DNA from: Imhoffiella fuscus
GTDB lineage: Bacteria > Pseudomonadota > Gammaproteobacteria > Chromatiales > Chromatiaceae
Assembly: GCF_042682685.1 (NCBI RefSeq)
Contig: NZ_JBHUHX010000004.1
Coordinates: 208,178 to 272,177, forward strand
Reading direction: 5' to 3'
DNA: 64,000 bases
Every line of letters starts with the position of its first letter. The first letter of the stretch is position 1. This document shows, piece by piece, positions 8,789-16,905 of this stretch. The translations under genes were made by a program, and so were the position numbers. The notes under the pieces are model-generated. The model had not been told where the DNA came from and made no database searches. It was given only the letters and a program-made list of their open reading frames with translations.

Positions 8789-9181
8789 ATGTACGGTTTT
8801 GCTATCGAGGTCGATCTTGAATTCGACGCGGCCATCGACCGCGTGATCGAGGCATTGCAGGCCGAGGGGTTCGGCGTGCTCACTGATATCGATGTTCAGG
8901 CGACGCTCAAATCGAAACTTGGAATCGACAAGGGGCCTTATCGGATCCTGGGTGCCTGCAATCCACCGCTTGCCAGTCAGGCGCTGGATCTGGAACCCGA
9001 CATCGGCTTGCTGCTCCCCTGCAACGTCGTGGTACGTCAATCTGACGATCACAAGACCCGTATCGCCTTCATGGACCCGAAGGCGGTGTTGGATCTGGTC
9101 GACAACCCGCAGGTGGCCAGGGTCGCCTCGGATGTCCGGGACCGTCTCGACCGGGTCGTCACCGCTCTCGGCACGCTCTGA
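8789..9181 (+). CDS. DUF302 domain protein
   Basis: This 130-aa soluble protein is a single DUF302 domain. The family signature is plain: GFGVLTDIDVQATLKSKLG, then PYRILGACNPPLASQAL and IGLLLPCNVVVRQ. The conserved Cys residues in 'GACNPP' and 'LPCN' are both kept. The family's biochemical role is not established, though members occur beside thioredoxin, sulfur-metabolism and stress genes. The ATG at 8789 is chosen because GGAGG (8776-8780) sits 8 bases before it; that site falls inside the alternative longer reading frame from 8774. It closes the lipoprotein/HdeD/DUF302 cluster. Confidence 0.85.
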   Translation: MYGFAIEVDLEFDAAIDRVIEALQAEGFGVLTDIDVQATLKSKLGIDKGPYRILGACNPPLASQALDLEPDIGLLLPCNVVVRQSDDHKTRIAFMDPKAVLDLVDNPQVARVASDVRDRLDRVVTALGTL

Positions 9182-9237
9182 GGGTCGGCGGCATCCCGGA
9201 TTGGGTCGAGCAGCGTCATCCGGGGTGCCGTCACATG

Positions 9238-9732
9238 CTATCGGGCTGGCGTCAGGATGGCGTACGTCATATCGGGCATGTATCCGGTATCCGTGGACGG
9301 GTCGAACGGCCACTGTGGGTCGCCCGAACGGAATTGCCCGCCGACATGGATCAGCTCGCAGGCGTAGGACATCGCCGCAGAGGGCGCCGAGCCCGTCGCA
9401 TGATTCGGAATGAGGATTGTGCATGCGTCGCTCGACGCGCATCCGCGCGGCCTCAAATCGCGTCGAGCCTGCAGTGTGCCGCTGTCGCTTGCGGCGACGA
9501 TCGCCTTGACCGCGTCGCATGCGAGGACGCCATATCCGGCGAAGTCGGCCGGGTACCCACCATTGAATGAGCTGTCGACGAATCTCAGGTCGTACAGCCC
9601 GCCTTGTATCTCCACGCCCACCACAGCTGTGATCTCGCCGTTGTCGACGACGAGCGATTCCGCTTGAGCCTGGCCGATTGCGCCACTGCATATGGCGGCC
9701 ATGGTCAATCCTAAGATCTTGTCAAATCGCAT
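9238..9732 (-). CDS. Secreted protein of unknown function
   Basis: This 164-aa protein begins MRFDK and has a signal peptide of about 25 residues ending AQA, so it is probably exported. The mature part contains several Cys residues (ACDAV, GCASSDAC, YACEL) that could form disulfides in the periplasm. I do not recognise the family. The ATG at 9732 is preferred over the longer frame from 9882 because it places the hydrophobic signal at the N-terminus. The ribosome site is weak. The gene converges on the DUF302 gene and is divergent from the ATPase operon that starts at 10016. Confidence 0.6.
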   Translation of the reverse strand: MRFDKILGLTMAAICSGAIGQAQAESLVVDNGEITAVVGVEIQGGLYDLRFVDSSFNGGYPADFAGYGVLACDAVKAIVAASDSGTLQARRDLRPRGCASSDACTILIPNHATGSAPSAAMSYACELIHVGGQFRSGDPQWPFDPSTDTGYMPDMTYAILTPAR

Positions 9733-10015
9733 GTCTGTCTCGGTTCTCGTGCGTCGGTATGAGATGTCTTCCCTCTTGTCGATCCCCGCTCCGCCCTCGA
9801 TCCGAACGAAGAACGATCGATCGGGCCATCCAGCGAGATAGATTCCACAATTTCGATCGAAAGATGCGCTGGGTAAATGCAACCAGCATTAGTGGTAACT
9901 TATACTCCACGGGCAATCGTCATGCGGGCATCGCGATGATCTTTATCACGTATGAATCGAGTGATGAAGCCATGTCCATGACATCTTTCAGATATTCTGT
10001 AGGTGAGGGGTGCGA

Positions 10016-10783
10016 ATGCACACGATATGGGTAATGAATGGCAAGGGGGGCGTCGGTAAATCGGTGCTCCTCATGGCGTTGGCCTGGCTTTACGAAGCCA
10101 TGGGGCGCCCGCTGCGCCTGGTCGATGTCGACGACAAGTCCAAATTGGCGGAATTCGTAGGGGCCAGCAATGTGCTGTCGCTGCACATCGGTGCAGACGC
10201 GGAGGCCCTGCGCGCCGATCCATCGCTGGCCTACAGCTATTGGGATCAACTGGCGGCCGAGATGCTGGAGCAGGACACGGCTGTGGATTTCGGGGCCAAC
10301 ATGGATCGGCACATCCTGGAGTGGGCCAGCAAATCCGAACTCGGTGAGCTGCTGACCGACAGTGGGGTCAGCATGGACATCTATGTCCCGATCACCGCCG
10401 ATCCGGTTGCGGTGATGGCGGGCATCGAGGTCTTGGAGGCCACGACCAAGATCTTTCCGCAGAGTCGGCGGATTCTGGTTTTGAATCAGGTCGCCGGTTC
10501 CTTCAATGCCTATGAGTCCACGCCCGAGTTCAGCCGCATCGCGGCGATGCGGAGCGAAGGGGTGCTGGTGGTTCCTCTGGAGTCCTGCATGAGCGAGGCA
10601 TGGATCGACTTCGAGCGGCTCAAGCTTCCGCCGTGGCGTATCATCGAGATGAATGCCGCCACCGTGGCGCAACAGACCGGCTTGGGTATCCTGGCCGCAA
10701 AGCGCGCGGTCGGCGATTACGCCTCCTGGCTCAAACAGTTTCAGCAGCTCTATGCGCCGCTCATCGTGAAGCAGGCCGACTGA
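10016..10783 (+). CDS. MinD/ParA-type P-loop ATPase
   Basis: This 255-aa cytoplasmic protein is the first gene of a four-gene operon. A deviant Walker A box, GKGGVGKS, spans residues 9-16, with the extra signature Lys10 typical of the ParA/MinD/Soj superfamily; 'LVDVDDKSK' is the Walker A' region. Overall length and layout recall the short plasmid TraL/StbC-like and MinD-like ATPases rather than chromosomal ParA; no N-terminal HTH and no obvious C-terminal amphipathic membrane helix are seen. The ATG at 10016 has AGGTGAGGGG 5 bases upstream; a GTG two codons earlier is possible. Such ATPases position protein complexes by cycling between dimer and monomer. Partner and target are not known here; its neighbours are membrane proteins. 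Confidence 0.8.
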   Translation: MHTIWVMNGKGGVGKSVLLMALAWLYEAMGRPLRLVDVDDKSKLAEFVGASNVLSLHIGADAEALRADPSLAYSYWDQLAAEMLEQDTAVDFGANMDRHILEWASKSELGELLTDSGVSMDIYVPITADPVAVMAGIEVLEATTKIFPQSRRILVLNQVAGSFNAYESTPEFSRIAAMRSEGVLVVPLESCMSEAWIDFERLKLPPWRIIEMNAATVAQQTGLGILAAKRAVGDYASWLKQFQQLYAPLIVKQAD

Positions 10784-10804
10784 GGCACTGGACTCGAGAT
10801 CCTT

Positions 10805-11899
10805 ATGGAACCACGCTGGCTCTCTTACCTCGACGCCCATATCGCCAGGGGAATGGTCGCGACCGAGGCGGAAAGCGCAGACACCCTCAGTTGGCTGCTG
10901 AAGCTCGAGCCCGAGCAGCGTTGGTGTCTTCTGCTTCGACGCGACCCCTGTCTGAAACGTCTGGTCGCGGACGATTATCGACGGATCTTGACCCTGATGG
11001 TCGAGCTGGAGGCCGACGCGCTGTCGGAGGCATCCACGTCCACGGAGCCCTGCGTCGATCCGGGATCGCTGCCGTCGTCGGAGCATCGGTTCATGATCGC
11101 TCCGCTCCACCAAGAACAGGAGTCGAGCCTCGGCCGACGCTCGACGGCCAGACTCCGCCCGACGCCCTGGATTCTGACGGCCCTGACGCTGGTCGGGGCG
11201 GCGGCCGGCCTTTGGCTGTTCGTCCAGCATGAAGGGCATCGCGTGCAGGACCTGGCGCAGACGACGGTCGCGCTCCAAGGGAATGTGGAGCGCAGACTGA
11301 CGGAGCTGGATCAGGTCCATCGGCAGGTCGTCGCGGCTGTGCGGGACATCGATCGGCAGCGTCATGCGACTCAGTCCCTTTTGGCGCTTAGCGATCTGTC
11401 CGAGAAACTGACCGCCGGACAACCGTTCGTGTCCGAACTGGCTGGGCTCGAAGCCGTTTGGAGCGAGCCGGCGCAACTCGAATTTCTCAAGCCGCTGGCG
11501 GAGCAGGGCATCGCAACACCGGCGACCCTGATCTCCGAGCTGACCCGACTGAACGAGACGCTGGACCAGCGCAACAGCGTCCGATTCGATCGACGCACCC
11601 CCTACGGACCGGCCTCGGCCTATCCTTACTACCCCGCGTTCGCCGCCACAGGCGTCCAGCAGGCCCGAAGCCAAGCCGGAACCAAGGCGCTCGAACAGGC
11701 GCGCGCAGGGCATTGGCAGGCGGCCATCGACATCCTGCGAAAGCATGGCGATTCGGTCTATCGGGATTGGATCGAGCGGGTAGGGCGTTGGCTTGCGACC
11801 TATCGTCAGCTCGCGGATCTGCGTCAGCGTGTCTGGTCGCGGGGGAGCGACGGTCTGGCGGCCTCCACCTCGCGCACCGCGACCAGCCCCCCGCCGTGA
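10805..11899 (+). CDS. Membrane-anchored coiled-coil protein, Mic60/HemX-like region
   Basis: This 364-aa protein has a cytoplasmic N-terminal part, one membrane helix at about residues 121-140, a coiled coil at about 143-195, and a helical C-terminal domain. The segment LSEKLTAGQPFVSELAGLEA, followed by 'LAEQGIATPATLISEL', resembles the conserved region of bacterial Mic60/COG4223 and HemX proteins, in which a membrane-anchored coiled coil ends in a mitofilin-like helical domain. I propose that kinship from pattern only. The gene starts 22 bases after the MinD-like gene and overlaps the next gene by one base, so the products are probably made together. It could tether the ATPases to the membrane or help shape it. 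Confidence 0.5.
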   Translation: MEPRWLSYLDAHIARGMVATEAESADTLSWLLKLEPEQRWCLLLRRDPCLKRLVADDYRRILTLMVELEADALSEASTSTEPCVDPGSLPSSEHRFMIAPLHQEQESSLGRRSTARLRPTPWILTALTLVGAAAGLWLFVQHEGHRVQDLAQTTVALQGNVERRLTELDQVHRQVVAAVRDIDRQRHATQSLLALSDLSEKLTAGQPFVSELAGLEAVWSEPAQLEFLKPLAEQGIATPATLISELTRLNETLDQRNSVRFDRRTPYGPASAYPYYPAFAATGVQQARSQAGTKALEQARAGHWQAAIDILRKHGDSVYRDWIERVGRWLATYRQLADLRQRVWSRGSDGLAASTSRTATSPPP

Positions 11900-12414
11900 T
11901 GAGCGGTCTGTCCATCACCCTGGCCATCCTGGTGGGCATGGTGGTGATGATCTGGCTCATCCGATGGTTCCAGGTTCGCGCGCGCGCCACCTCGCCGAGG
12001 CGTCTTAGTGCCTACGTCCTGGCGGCTCCGACCGATTCGTCCATCACCGATCATCCCAGACCGCCGATGGTCGAGCTGGGCGTCTGGCGTCCACCTCCGC
12101 GCCAGCAGCTGCTGGCGCGTCAGATCGCACTGCGGCTCGCAGCGGCCGAGCAGGCCGGCGCCCCTTCGGCGGACCAGAATCCTCGGCGGATCCTGACCGC
12201 TCGATCCTATCGCCAATCCATCCGCGCGGCCGAGACCATCGGCTCCAGTGCTCCGGAGCGCGCGGAGCCGCGTGCGATCGATCGGGTCGCCATCGCGCCT
12301 GCCGTCGAACCGTATGCCTCGCGCATCGGACGTAAACGCCGGGGACTGGAGAGCCTCATCACCGAATTGCCTGCAGTCACCGAGAACGATCGCCATGACT
12401 CGAACGCTTGCTGA
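11899..12414 (+). CDS. Small membrane protein of the ATPase operon
   Basis: This 171-aa protein starts with a single membrane helix (about residues 5-23, ITLAILVGMVVMIWLIRWF), followed by a basic, Arg/Pro/Ala-rich cytoplasmic tail with little predicted order. No family is recognised. Its ATG overlaps the TGA of the preceding gene (TGATG, 11897-11901), and its own end overlaps the next gene by 20 bases, which argues for translational coupling. It may be an anchor or adaptor between the Mic60-like protein and the ParA-SPOR protein. Confidence 0.6.
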   Translation: MSGLSITLAILVGMVVMIWLIRWFQVRARATSPRRLSAYVLAAPTDSSITDHPRPPMVELGVWRPPPRQQLLARQIALRLAAAEQAGAPSADQNPRRILTARSYRQSIRAAETIGSSAPERAEPRAIDRVAIAPAVEPYASRIGRKRRGLESLITELPAVTENDRHDSNAC

Positions 12415-14146
12415 GCGGCAGAAGAACGCGCCCGAAATCATCGCAGTGGCCAGCCAGAAGGGCGGGGTCGGCAAGAGCACAACGGCCCTCAACCTGTCCA
12501 TCGCGCTTGTCGCCGCCGGACGCAACGTTCTGCTCATGGATCTGGATCCGCAGGGCAATAGTGGCTACACCCTCATGTCAGGGATCCAGGCGAGCGGGAC
12601 GGAACGCATGCTGCGCGAGGCCGCGCTGACGCGCGACATGATAACCGCCACCGAGATTCCGGATCTCTTTCTGGCGCCGGCGACTCCCGGACTGAGCGGT
12701 CTCGAAAACGAGCTGGCCCAATTCGGCGACAGTCGCACCCGACTGCATCAGGCGCTCGCGACACTGCCCGCGCTGCCGGTTCATTTCGATCATATCGTGC
12801 TCGACTGCCCGCCCTCCGTGGGACTGCTCACCCTGAACGCACTGGCCGCCGCGCATCAGATCCTGTTGCCGCTGCCCTGTGATACCGTCTCGCTCGAAAG
12901 CCTGCCCGCGCTGCTCCAAACCATCGAGCGATTGCGTGCCGGCCTGAAGCAGCCGCTGCACGGCGTGCACCTGCTGCTCGTCCATCGCGCCGCCTTGCAC
13001 GCCTCGGCCCTGGCGCTGGCCAGAACCCTGCGTCAGGACTACGGCCATCTGGTGCTGCGGACCGAGATTCCCTACGGCGACGCCGTCCGAGAGGCCGCCG
13101 ATCGTGGCCGGCCACTGTTGGCGTACAACCCGCAATGCGATGTGAGTCAGGCCTATCTGGAGCTGGCCTGCGAATGGATGCTGGAATACGACGAACGTCT
13201 GCAACCGGAAAGCAGTTGGTCCTTTCGCGGACGGCAGGAACGCATGGAGGTCTATCACGACAGGATGCGCAAACGGATCAGAGCCTGGCTCGTGGATCCC
13301 ACGTCGCTGCTCTATGACGAGACCTGGGAAAGCCGCCATCTGCAGGACGCGCTGGTGCTCAATGAGCTGTTCGCCACCAAGCGGGCGCCGAGACGGGGAC
13401 GATTCCTGGCGCTGCTGCTATTCATGCTGGCCTTGTCGGGAGGTCTCTTCCTTCAGCTCCGATTGTCGGATCTGAACTGGTGGTCGAATCCGGGCGAGCT
13501 GCTTCTGACCGCGAGCGAAGAGTCCGTCACGCGAGAGACCGGGCCGGCTGAACCGAAGCAGCCGGGGTCTGCTGTCGAGCCCGACCGACAGGAACGGGCG
13601 GCCGAATCCGATCGAGCACCGATGGTGGCCGATTCGGACCGGACGGAAGGGATCGTCGAGCCCGAACCATCGGAGGCGCCGCTCGCGTCCGACCCACCGG
13701 CGGTCGAACCGGATCGGGCATCGGACCTGTCGCGGAAACCGCCGTTGCCAGATTCGGCAACGGAACCGCAGCCCCGTGATACGAGAGCGGATGAAGAACA
13801 CACCGGGGAAGATGCTGCGGCGTCCGACAGCCCAGTCCCGCCAGCGGATATTCAGGAGATCAGGTTGACGCCCAGCGTCTACCGCTGGCAGGTGCAGGTA
13901 TTGGCGGGACGCTCGCTCGACAGGGTCAAGGAGGACAGCCAGCGTTTTATGCGGGAGTTTTCATCCATGCTGGAGGGGCGCACCCTCACCATCAGTCAGC
14001 CGCGTGAGGACGGTACAGAGAGCCCTTTCTATCGGTTACGCGTCCTGGACTGGGAGAGCCGAAGCGAGGCCGCGAATTGGTGCGCTCGCCTGCGTACTCG
14101 CGGCCAACAATGCTTCGTGACTGGGGCTGCCGTGGAGAGTCCGTAA
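12395..14146 (+). CDS. ParA/Soj ATPase fused to a membrane anchor and SPOR domain
   Basis: This 583-aa protein joins three parts. Residues about 13-270 form a full ParA ATPase with Walker A KGGVGKST (22-29), Walker A' LMDLDPQGNSG and Walker B-like 'HIVLDCPPSVGLLTLNAL'. A membrane helix follows at about 336-356, then about 130 residues rich in Glu, Pro, Asp and Ser, and finally a SPOR-type domain (about 495-580, YRWQVQVLAGRSLDRVKEDS), a fold that binds denuded peptidoglycan. In this topology the ATPase is cytoplasmic and the SPOR domain periplasmic. The SPOR call is by pattern. No parB gene or parS site is seen nearby, so chromosome partition is unlikely. The ATG at 12395 lies inside the end of the upstream gene. 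Confidence 0.75.
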   Translation: MTRTLAERQKNAPEIIAVASQKGGVGKSTTALNLSIALVAAGRNVLLMDLDPQGNSGYTLMSGIQASGTERMLREAALTRDMITATEIPDLFLAPATPGLSGLENELAQFGDSRTRLHQALATLPALPVHFDHIVLDCPPSVGLLTLNALAAAHQILLPLPCDTVSLESLPALLQTIERLRAGLKQPLHGVHLLLVHRAALHASALALARTLRQDYGHLVLRTEIPYGDAVREAADRGRPLLAYNPQCDVSQAYLELACEWMLEYDERLQPESSWSFRGRQERMEVYHDRMRKRIRAWLVDPTSLLYDETWESRHLQDALVLNELFATKRAPRRGRFLALLLFMLALSGGLFLQLRLSDLNWWSNPGELLLTASEESVTRETGPAEPKQPGSAVEPDRQERAAESDRAPMVADSDRTEGIVEPEPSEAPLASDPPAVEPDRASDLSRKPPLPDSATEPQPRDTRADEEHTGEDAAASDSPVPPADIQEIRLTPSVYRWQVQVLAGRSLDRVKEDSQRFMREFSSMLEGRTLTISQPREDGTESPFYRLRVLDWESRSEAANWCARLRTRGQQCFVTGAAVESP

Positions 14147-14179
14147 CCGGATTCCGCCGTCGACATCCCTGGTTTCCCG

Positions 14180-15067
14180 TCATGGCATCCGCATGCGTTG
14201 CGGCTGGGACATGGACCACTGCACGGTCAGCACGCTAGAGAGCACCATAAGCAAACCCACCAAAGAGGTACCGGTCATCGCCTGCCCCAACAGCACCCAC
14301 CCCAGCACCACCGCTGTCAACGGACTCAGCAGACTCAGCGAAGACACCGCCACCGAAGGCAGGCGCGCGATACCGCGAAACCAAAGCGCGTAGGCTAACA
14401 AGGCGCCCGCGAGACATAGATAGGCATAACCACCCATCTGCGTCAGGGACAGCGCCGGCAGGGGAGCGTCCGCAATCCAGGCCACCGGGGCTAGCATCAG
14501 ACCACCGAGCAGCAGTTGCCACCCAGTCAGTGCGAGCACCGGCAGGTCCGGTTTCCAGCGTCGGGTGAGAAAGGTGCCCGCCGCCATGCAGGCCGCGCCC
14601 GCCAGCGCGGCAATGATTCCCACGGGTTCCCAAACGCTATTGGGCGAGAGCAACAGCACAGCCATCCCGAAGACACCCAGGATGCTGGCCCACAGGGTCA
14701 ATCGGGCTGGTGTGTGTCGGTCCAGGCTCCAGGCCAGCGCCATGACCAACAAGGGCTGGGTCGCACCCGCCACGGCAGCCAAACCGCCGGGAAGCCGATA
14801 GGCCGCAACGAACAGCAGCGCCTGAAAGACACCGATATTCAAGGCGGCCAACACCAGCAGCCGGAGCCTATCTCCAGGCGCGGGCAAGCGCTTCATAAAC
14901 AACACGAGCAGCAGACCGGCGGGCAGTACCCTAATCAGGGCCGCAGTGAACGGTCGGTCTGGTGGCAGCAGTTCAGTGGTGACGATATAGGTCGACCCCC
15001 AGATGGTCGGGGCCAAGGCGGTCAGCAAGATGTCGCCCCAGACCGAGGGCGTCAGTGATTTCGGCAT
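14180..15067 (-). CDS. EamA/DMT family transporter
   Basis: This 295-aa inner-membrane protein has ten hydrophobic helices arranged as two EamA repeats, opening with the typical 'ALAPTIWGSTYIVT' helix of the drug/metabolite transporter superfamily and ending in the second repeat with 'SLLSPLTAVVLGWVLLGQAM'. Family members export amino acids or metabolites; the substrate cannot be read from sequence. The gene is divergent from a MarR-family regulator, with two palindromes in the 76-base gap, so it is probably repressed by that regulator and induced by a ligand. Its end converges on the ATPase operon. Confidence 0.88.
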   Translation of the reverse strand: MPKSLTPSVWGDILLTALAPTIWGSTYIVTTELLPPDRPFTAALIRVLPAGLLLVLFMKRLPAPGDRLRLLVLAALNIGVFQALLFVAAYRLPGGLAAVAGATQPLLVMALAWSLDRHTPARLTLWASILGVFGMAVLLLSPNSVWEPVGIIAALAGAACMAAGTFLTRRWKPDLPVLALTGWQLLLGGLMLAPVAWIADAPLPALSLTQMGGYAYLCLAGALLAYALWFRGIARLPSVAVSSLSLLSPLTAVVLGWVLLGQAMTGTSLVGLLMVLSSVLTVQWSMSQPQRMRMP

Positions 15068-15072
15068 CGAAC

Positions 15073-15128
15073 TATCTTCAACTCAAGATAAAATACCAGC
15101 CTGCCGGCAAACTATCTTGAAGTCAAGA
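15073..15128. promoter_or_regulatory. Two palindromic candidate MarR operators
   Basis: Between the divergent EamA and MarR genes are two related palindromes: TATCTT(caactc)AAGATA at 15073-15090 and TCTTGA(ag)TCAAGA at 15115-15128. Both are preceded by the same ACTATCTT sequence, 40 bases apart. Palindromes of this size in such a gap are the usual binding sites of the local MarR dimer, which would control both genes. Confidence 0.7.
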
Positions 15129-15143
15129 CATATGGGGATTGCA

Positions 15144-15680
15144 ATGACCGATAGGCGACAGCCCGATGCAGTGGATGCGATCCTTGCGCAGTGGAAGAGA
15201 GAGCGGCCTGATCTCGATGCCAGCCCGATGGGGCCAATTGGGCGCATCATGCGCTGCTCGGCGCTGCTTCAGCGCCGGCTTGGGGAGACCTTCTCTCGAT
15301 TCGGAATGAGCGCGGGGGAGTTCGATGTTCTGGCGACGCTTCGGCGGTCGGGGGCGCCTTACTGTCTATCCCCCAAGGCATTGTTCTCGACCTTGATGAT
15401 TACCTCGGGGACCATGACCCACCGGTTGCAACGATTGGAGGCCAATGGGTTGGTGCTGCGTGTACCCAACAGCCAGGATGCGCGCAGCATGCTGGTGCAA
15501 TTGACGCCAGCCGGGCGGGATCTGATCGATCGCGCGGTCGAGGCCCACATCGAGACCGAACGCGCCATCCTGGCCTTGATCGAACCAGCGTCGCTGACGC
15601 TTCTGGATGAGCATCTCTCGGCGCTCCTGTCCGAATTGGAGCGCCCAGAGTGCGAGACGCCGGTCAAGGACGGTCGCTAA
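15144..15680 (+). CDS. MarR family transcriptional regulator
   Basis: This 178-aa protein is a dimeric winged-helix regulator. The family layout is clear: N-terminal dimer helix (PIGRIMRCSALLQRRLGETF), recognition region 'LFSTLMITSGTMTHRLQRLE', wing 'RVPNSQDARSMLVQLTPAG', and a C-terminal dimer helix. The second ATG (15144) is preferred because GGGG lies about 6 bases upstream; the first ATG (15132) has no ribosome site and would sit in the operator. It is divergent from the EamA exporter gene, the usual layout for a ligand-responsive repressor. It converges with the Tus-like gene and overlaps its end by 4 bases. Confidence 0.9.
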   Translation: MTDRRQPDAVDAILAQWKRERPDLDASPMGPIGRIMRCSALLQRRLGETFSRFGMSAGEFDVLATLRRSGAPYCLSPKALFSTLMITSGTMTHRLQRLEANGLVLRVPNSQDARSMLVQLTPAGRDLIDRAVEAHIETERAILALIEPASLTLLDEHLSALLSELERPECETPVKDGR

Positions 15681-16777
15681 AACGGCGGGGACTCGGTCTC
15701 TCCACCTTCTTGGATGGCCGCACTGACTGCGTCTTCCGATTCGGCATCCCGGTAGTAGCGTGCCCGCACCGCTGCGGGTGCGTAGATCGGCAGCGTTTGG
15801 AGCAAGGGGGCGTCGCAGTCGAAGACCACGTCGCTGCGCTGGCGCCGCCGCGCGCTGAGAAAGGACGCCGCCGCCGCATCGTGCGGCCAGTGCCCGAGCT
15901 TCCCGGAGCGCACCAGCGGACGTCCTGGCTCGCCCGGATAGAGTAGCGGCAGCACCGCCTGGTGGATCGAGCGCCGTCCATCCATCCAGGTGAGATTGGC
16001 CTTGGGGTGGGTGTGAGCGGCGTTGATCCATGCCAGCCGAATGGGTTCATCGAGATCGTGACGCCGCTGCAGGTCGAGAAAGATGCGCCAGTCGGCCTGC
16101 AGGCGGCTGTCGTTCTCGATGGCTCCGCGCAGACGCTCCAAGCGCGTGCGCAGATCCTCGATCGAGATGGACTTGAGCCGGCGAGGCGAGGCCCAGGTGA
16201 AACCCACCGATTCCGGCGCTTCCTCCAGCACCTGAAGCTGGCGTTTGATGCGATGCAGATGTGCCCGGACGAGACCGAGCGAGTGAAGCAGGTAGGGCAG
16301 CAGCGGCTTGCCGACCTGGATGCCCGAGCGGTCGTCCTCGGGGCCGACCAGCAGCTTCTTGGCATTGATCTCCTCGACCACCTGAGTAACGGCCGCTTTG
16401 GCGGCGTTGACGGCAAGGGCGGCTTCGATCAGACGCGGGGAGGCGCTGATGAGACCGGGGGCGAGATCGTAGCGCAGGTACTGGTTGCGCAGCTGCGCCG
16501 AGAGCGCCTCGGAGGGGTCGCGCTGGCGCGGCACCTCATCGTCCTCAAGGGTCAGGCGGGTCGCATTGGCGATCGCACGCTGGCGCAGCTCCCGAGGGTC
16601 GGCGTCGTCTTGCCACGCCGGCGGTCGCCACCACCACTCGGCATAGATCTGCGCATCGTCGTCCATCAGGGTGGCGAAGTCCTCCTGCGCCTCGCGCAGC
16701 CGGCTGATTCCCGCGATCAGATCGAGCCGGTATTCGATATGGCGTTTCGTGTCGTCTGCTGGCGGTGATTTCGTCAT
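15677..16777 (-). CDS. Tus-like DNA replication terminus-binding protein
   Basis: This 366-aa protein resembles the Ter-binding (Tus) family in layout: an N-terminal helical part, a helix like AHLHRIKRQLQVLEEAPESV, then 'GFTWASPRRLKSISIEDL', comparable to the Tus segment 'RFGWANKHIIKNLHRDEV', and a late 'RLAWINAAHTHPKANLTW' comparable to the Tus beta-strand region. Tus binds Ter sites and halts replication forks arriving from one side. The match is from memory and should be treated as moderate. The ATG at 16777 is used; the frame extends to a TTG at 16807. A Ter-like 19-bp motif lies just upstream (16813-16831), as TerB lies at the E. coli tus promoter. Confidence 0.6.
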   Translation of the reverse strand: MTKSPPADDTKRHIEYRLDLIAGISRLREAQEDFATLMDDDAQIYAEWWWRPPAWQDDADPRELRQRAIANATRLTLEDDEVPRQRDPSEALSAQLRNQYLRYDLAPGLISASPRLIEAALAVNAAKAAVTQVVEEINAKKLLVGPEDDRSGIQVGKPLLPYLLHSLGLVRAHLHRIKRQLQVLEEAPESVGFTWASPRRLKSISIEDLRTRLERLRGAIENDSRLQADWRIFLDLQRRHDLDEPIRLAWINAAHTHPKANLTWMDGRRSIHQAVLPLLYPGEPGRPLVRSGKLGHWPHDAAAASFLSARRRQRSDVVFDCDAPLLQTLPIYAPAAVRARYYRDAESEDAVSAAIQEGGETESPPF

Positions 16778-16812
16778 CTCCGATACCCACAATCGCACTA
16801 TATCCAAATAAT

Positions 16813-16831
16813 ATTATGCCAGTTCAACATT
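16813..16831 (-). promoter_or_regulatory. Candidate Ter site at the Tus-like gene
   Basis: ATTATGCCAGTTCAACATT on the + strand reads AATGTTGAACTGGCATAAT on the other. Its ATGTTGAACT core differs from the E. coli Ter core ATGTTGTAACT by one missing base. It lies 36 bases before the preferred start of the Tus-like gene and overlaps a possible promoter (TTGAAC, then TATAGT 19 bases on), which would allow autorepression as for E. coli tus. An identical 19-mer occurs at 50772-50790. Confidence 0.6.
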
Positions 16832-16905
16832 ATGAATTCCACAAAGCATAAATAACTCAACCCTCAGAAGTAAAATTACATAATCAGCCTCAAATCAAAT
16901 CGGCA

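Noticed and set aside
9920..11746. 608-codon open frame on the - strand
   Set aside because: It lies opposite the MinD-like and Mic60-like genes, whose motifs, ribosome sites and tight spacing are convincing.
10016..14146. Chromosome or plasmid partition locus
   Set aside because: Two ParA-type ATPases suggested it, but there is no ParB-like gene or parS-like repeat, and the other genes encode membrane proteins.
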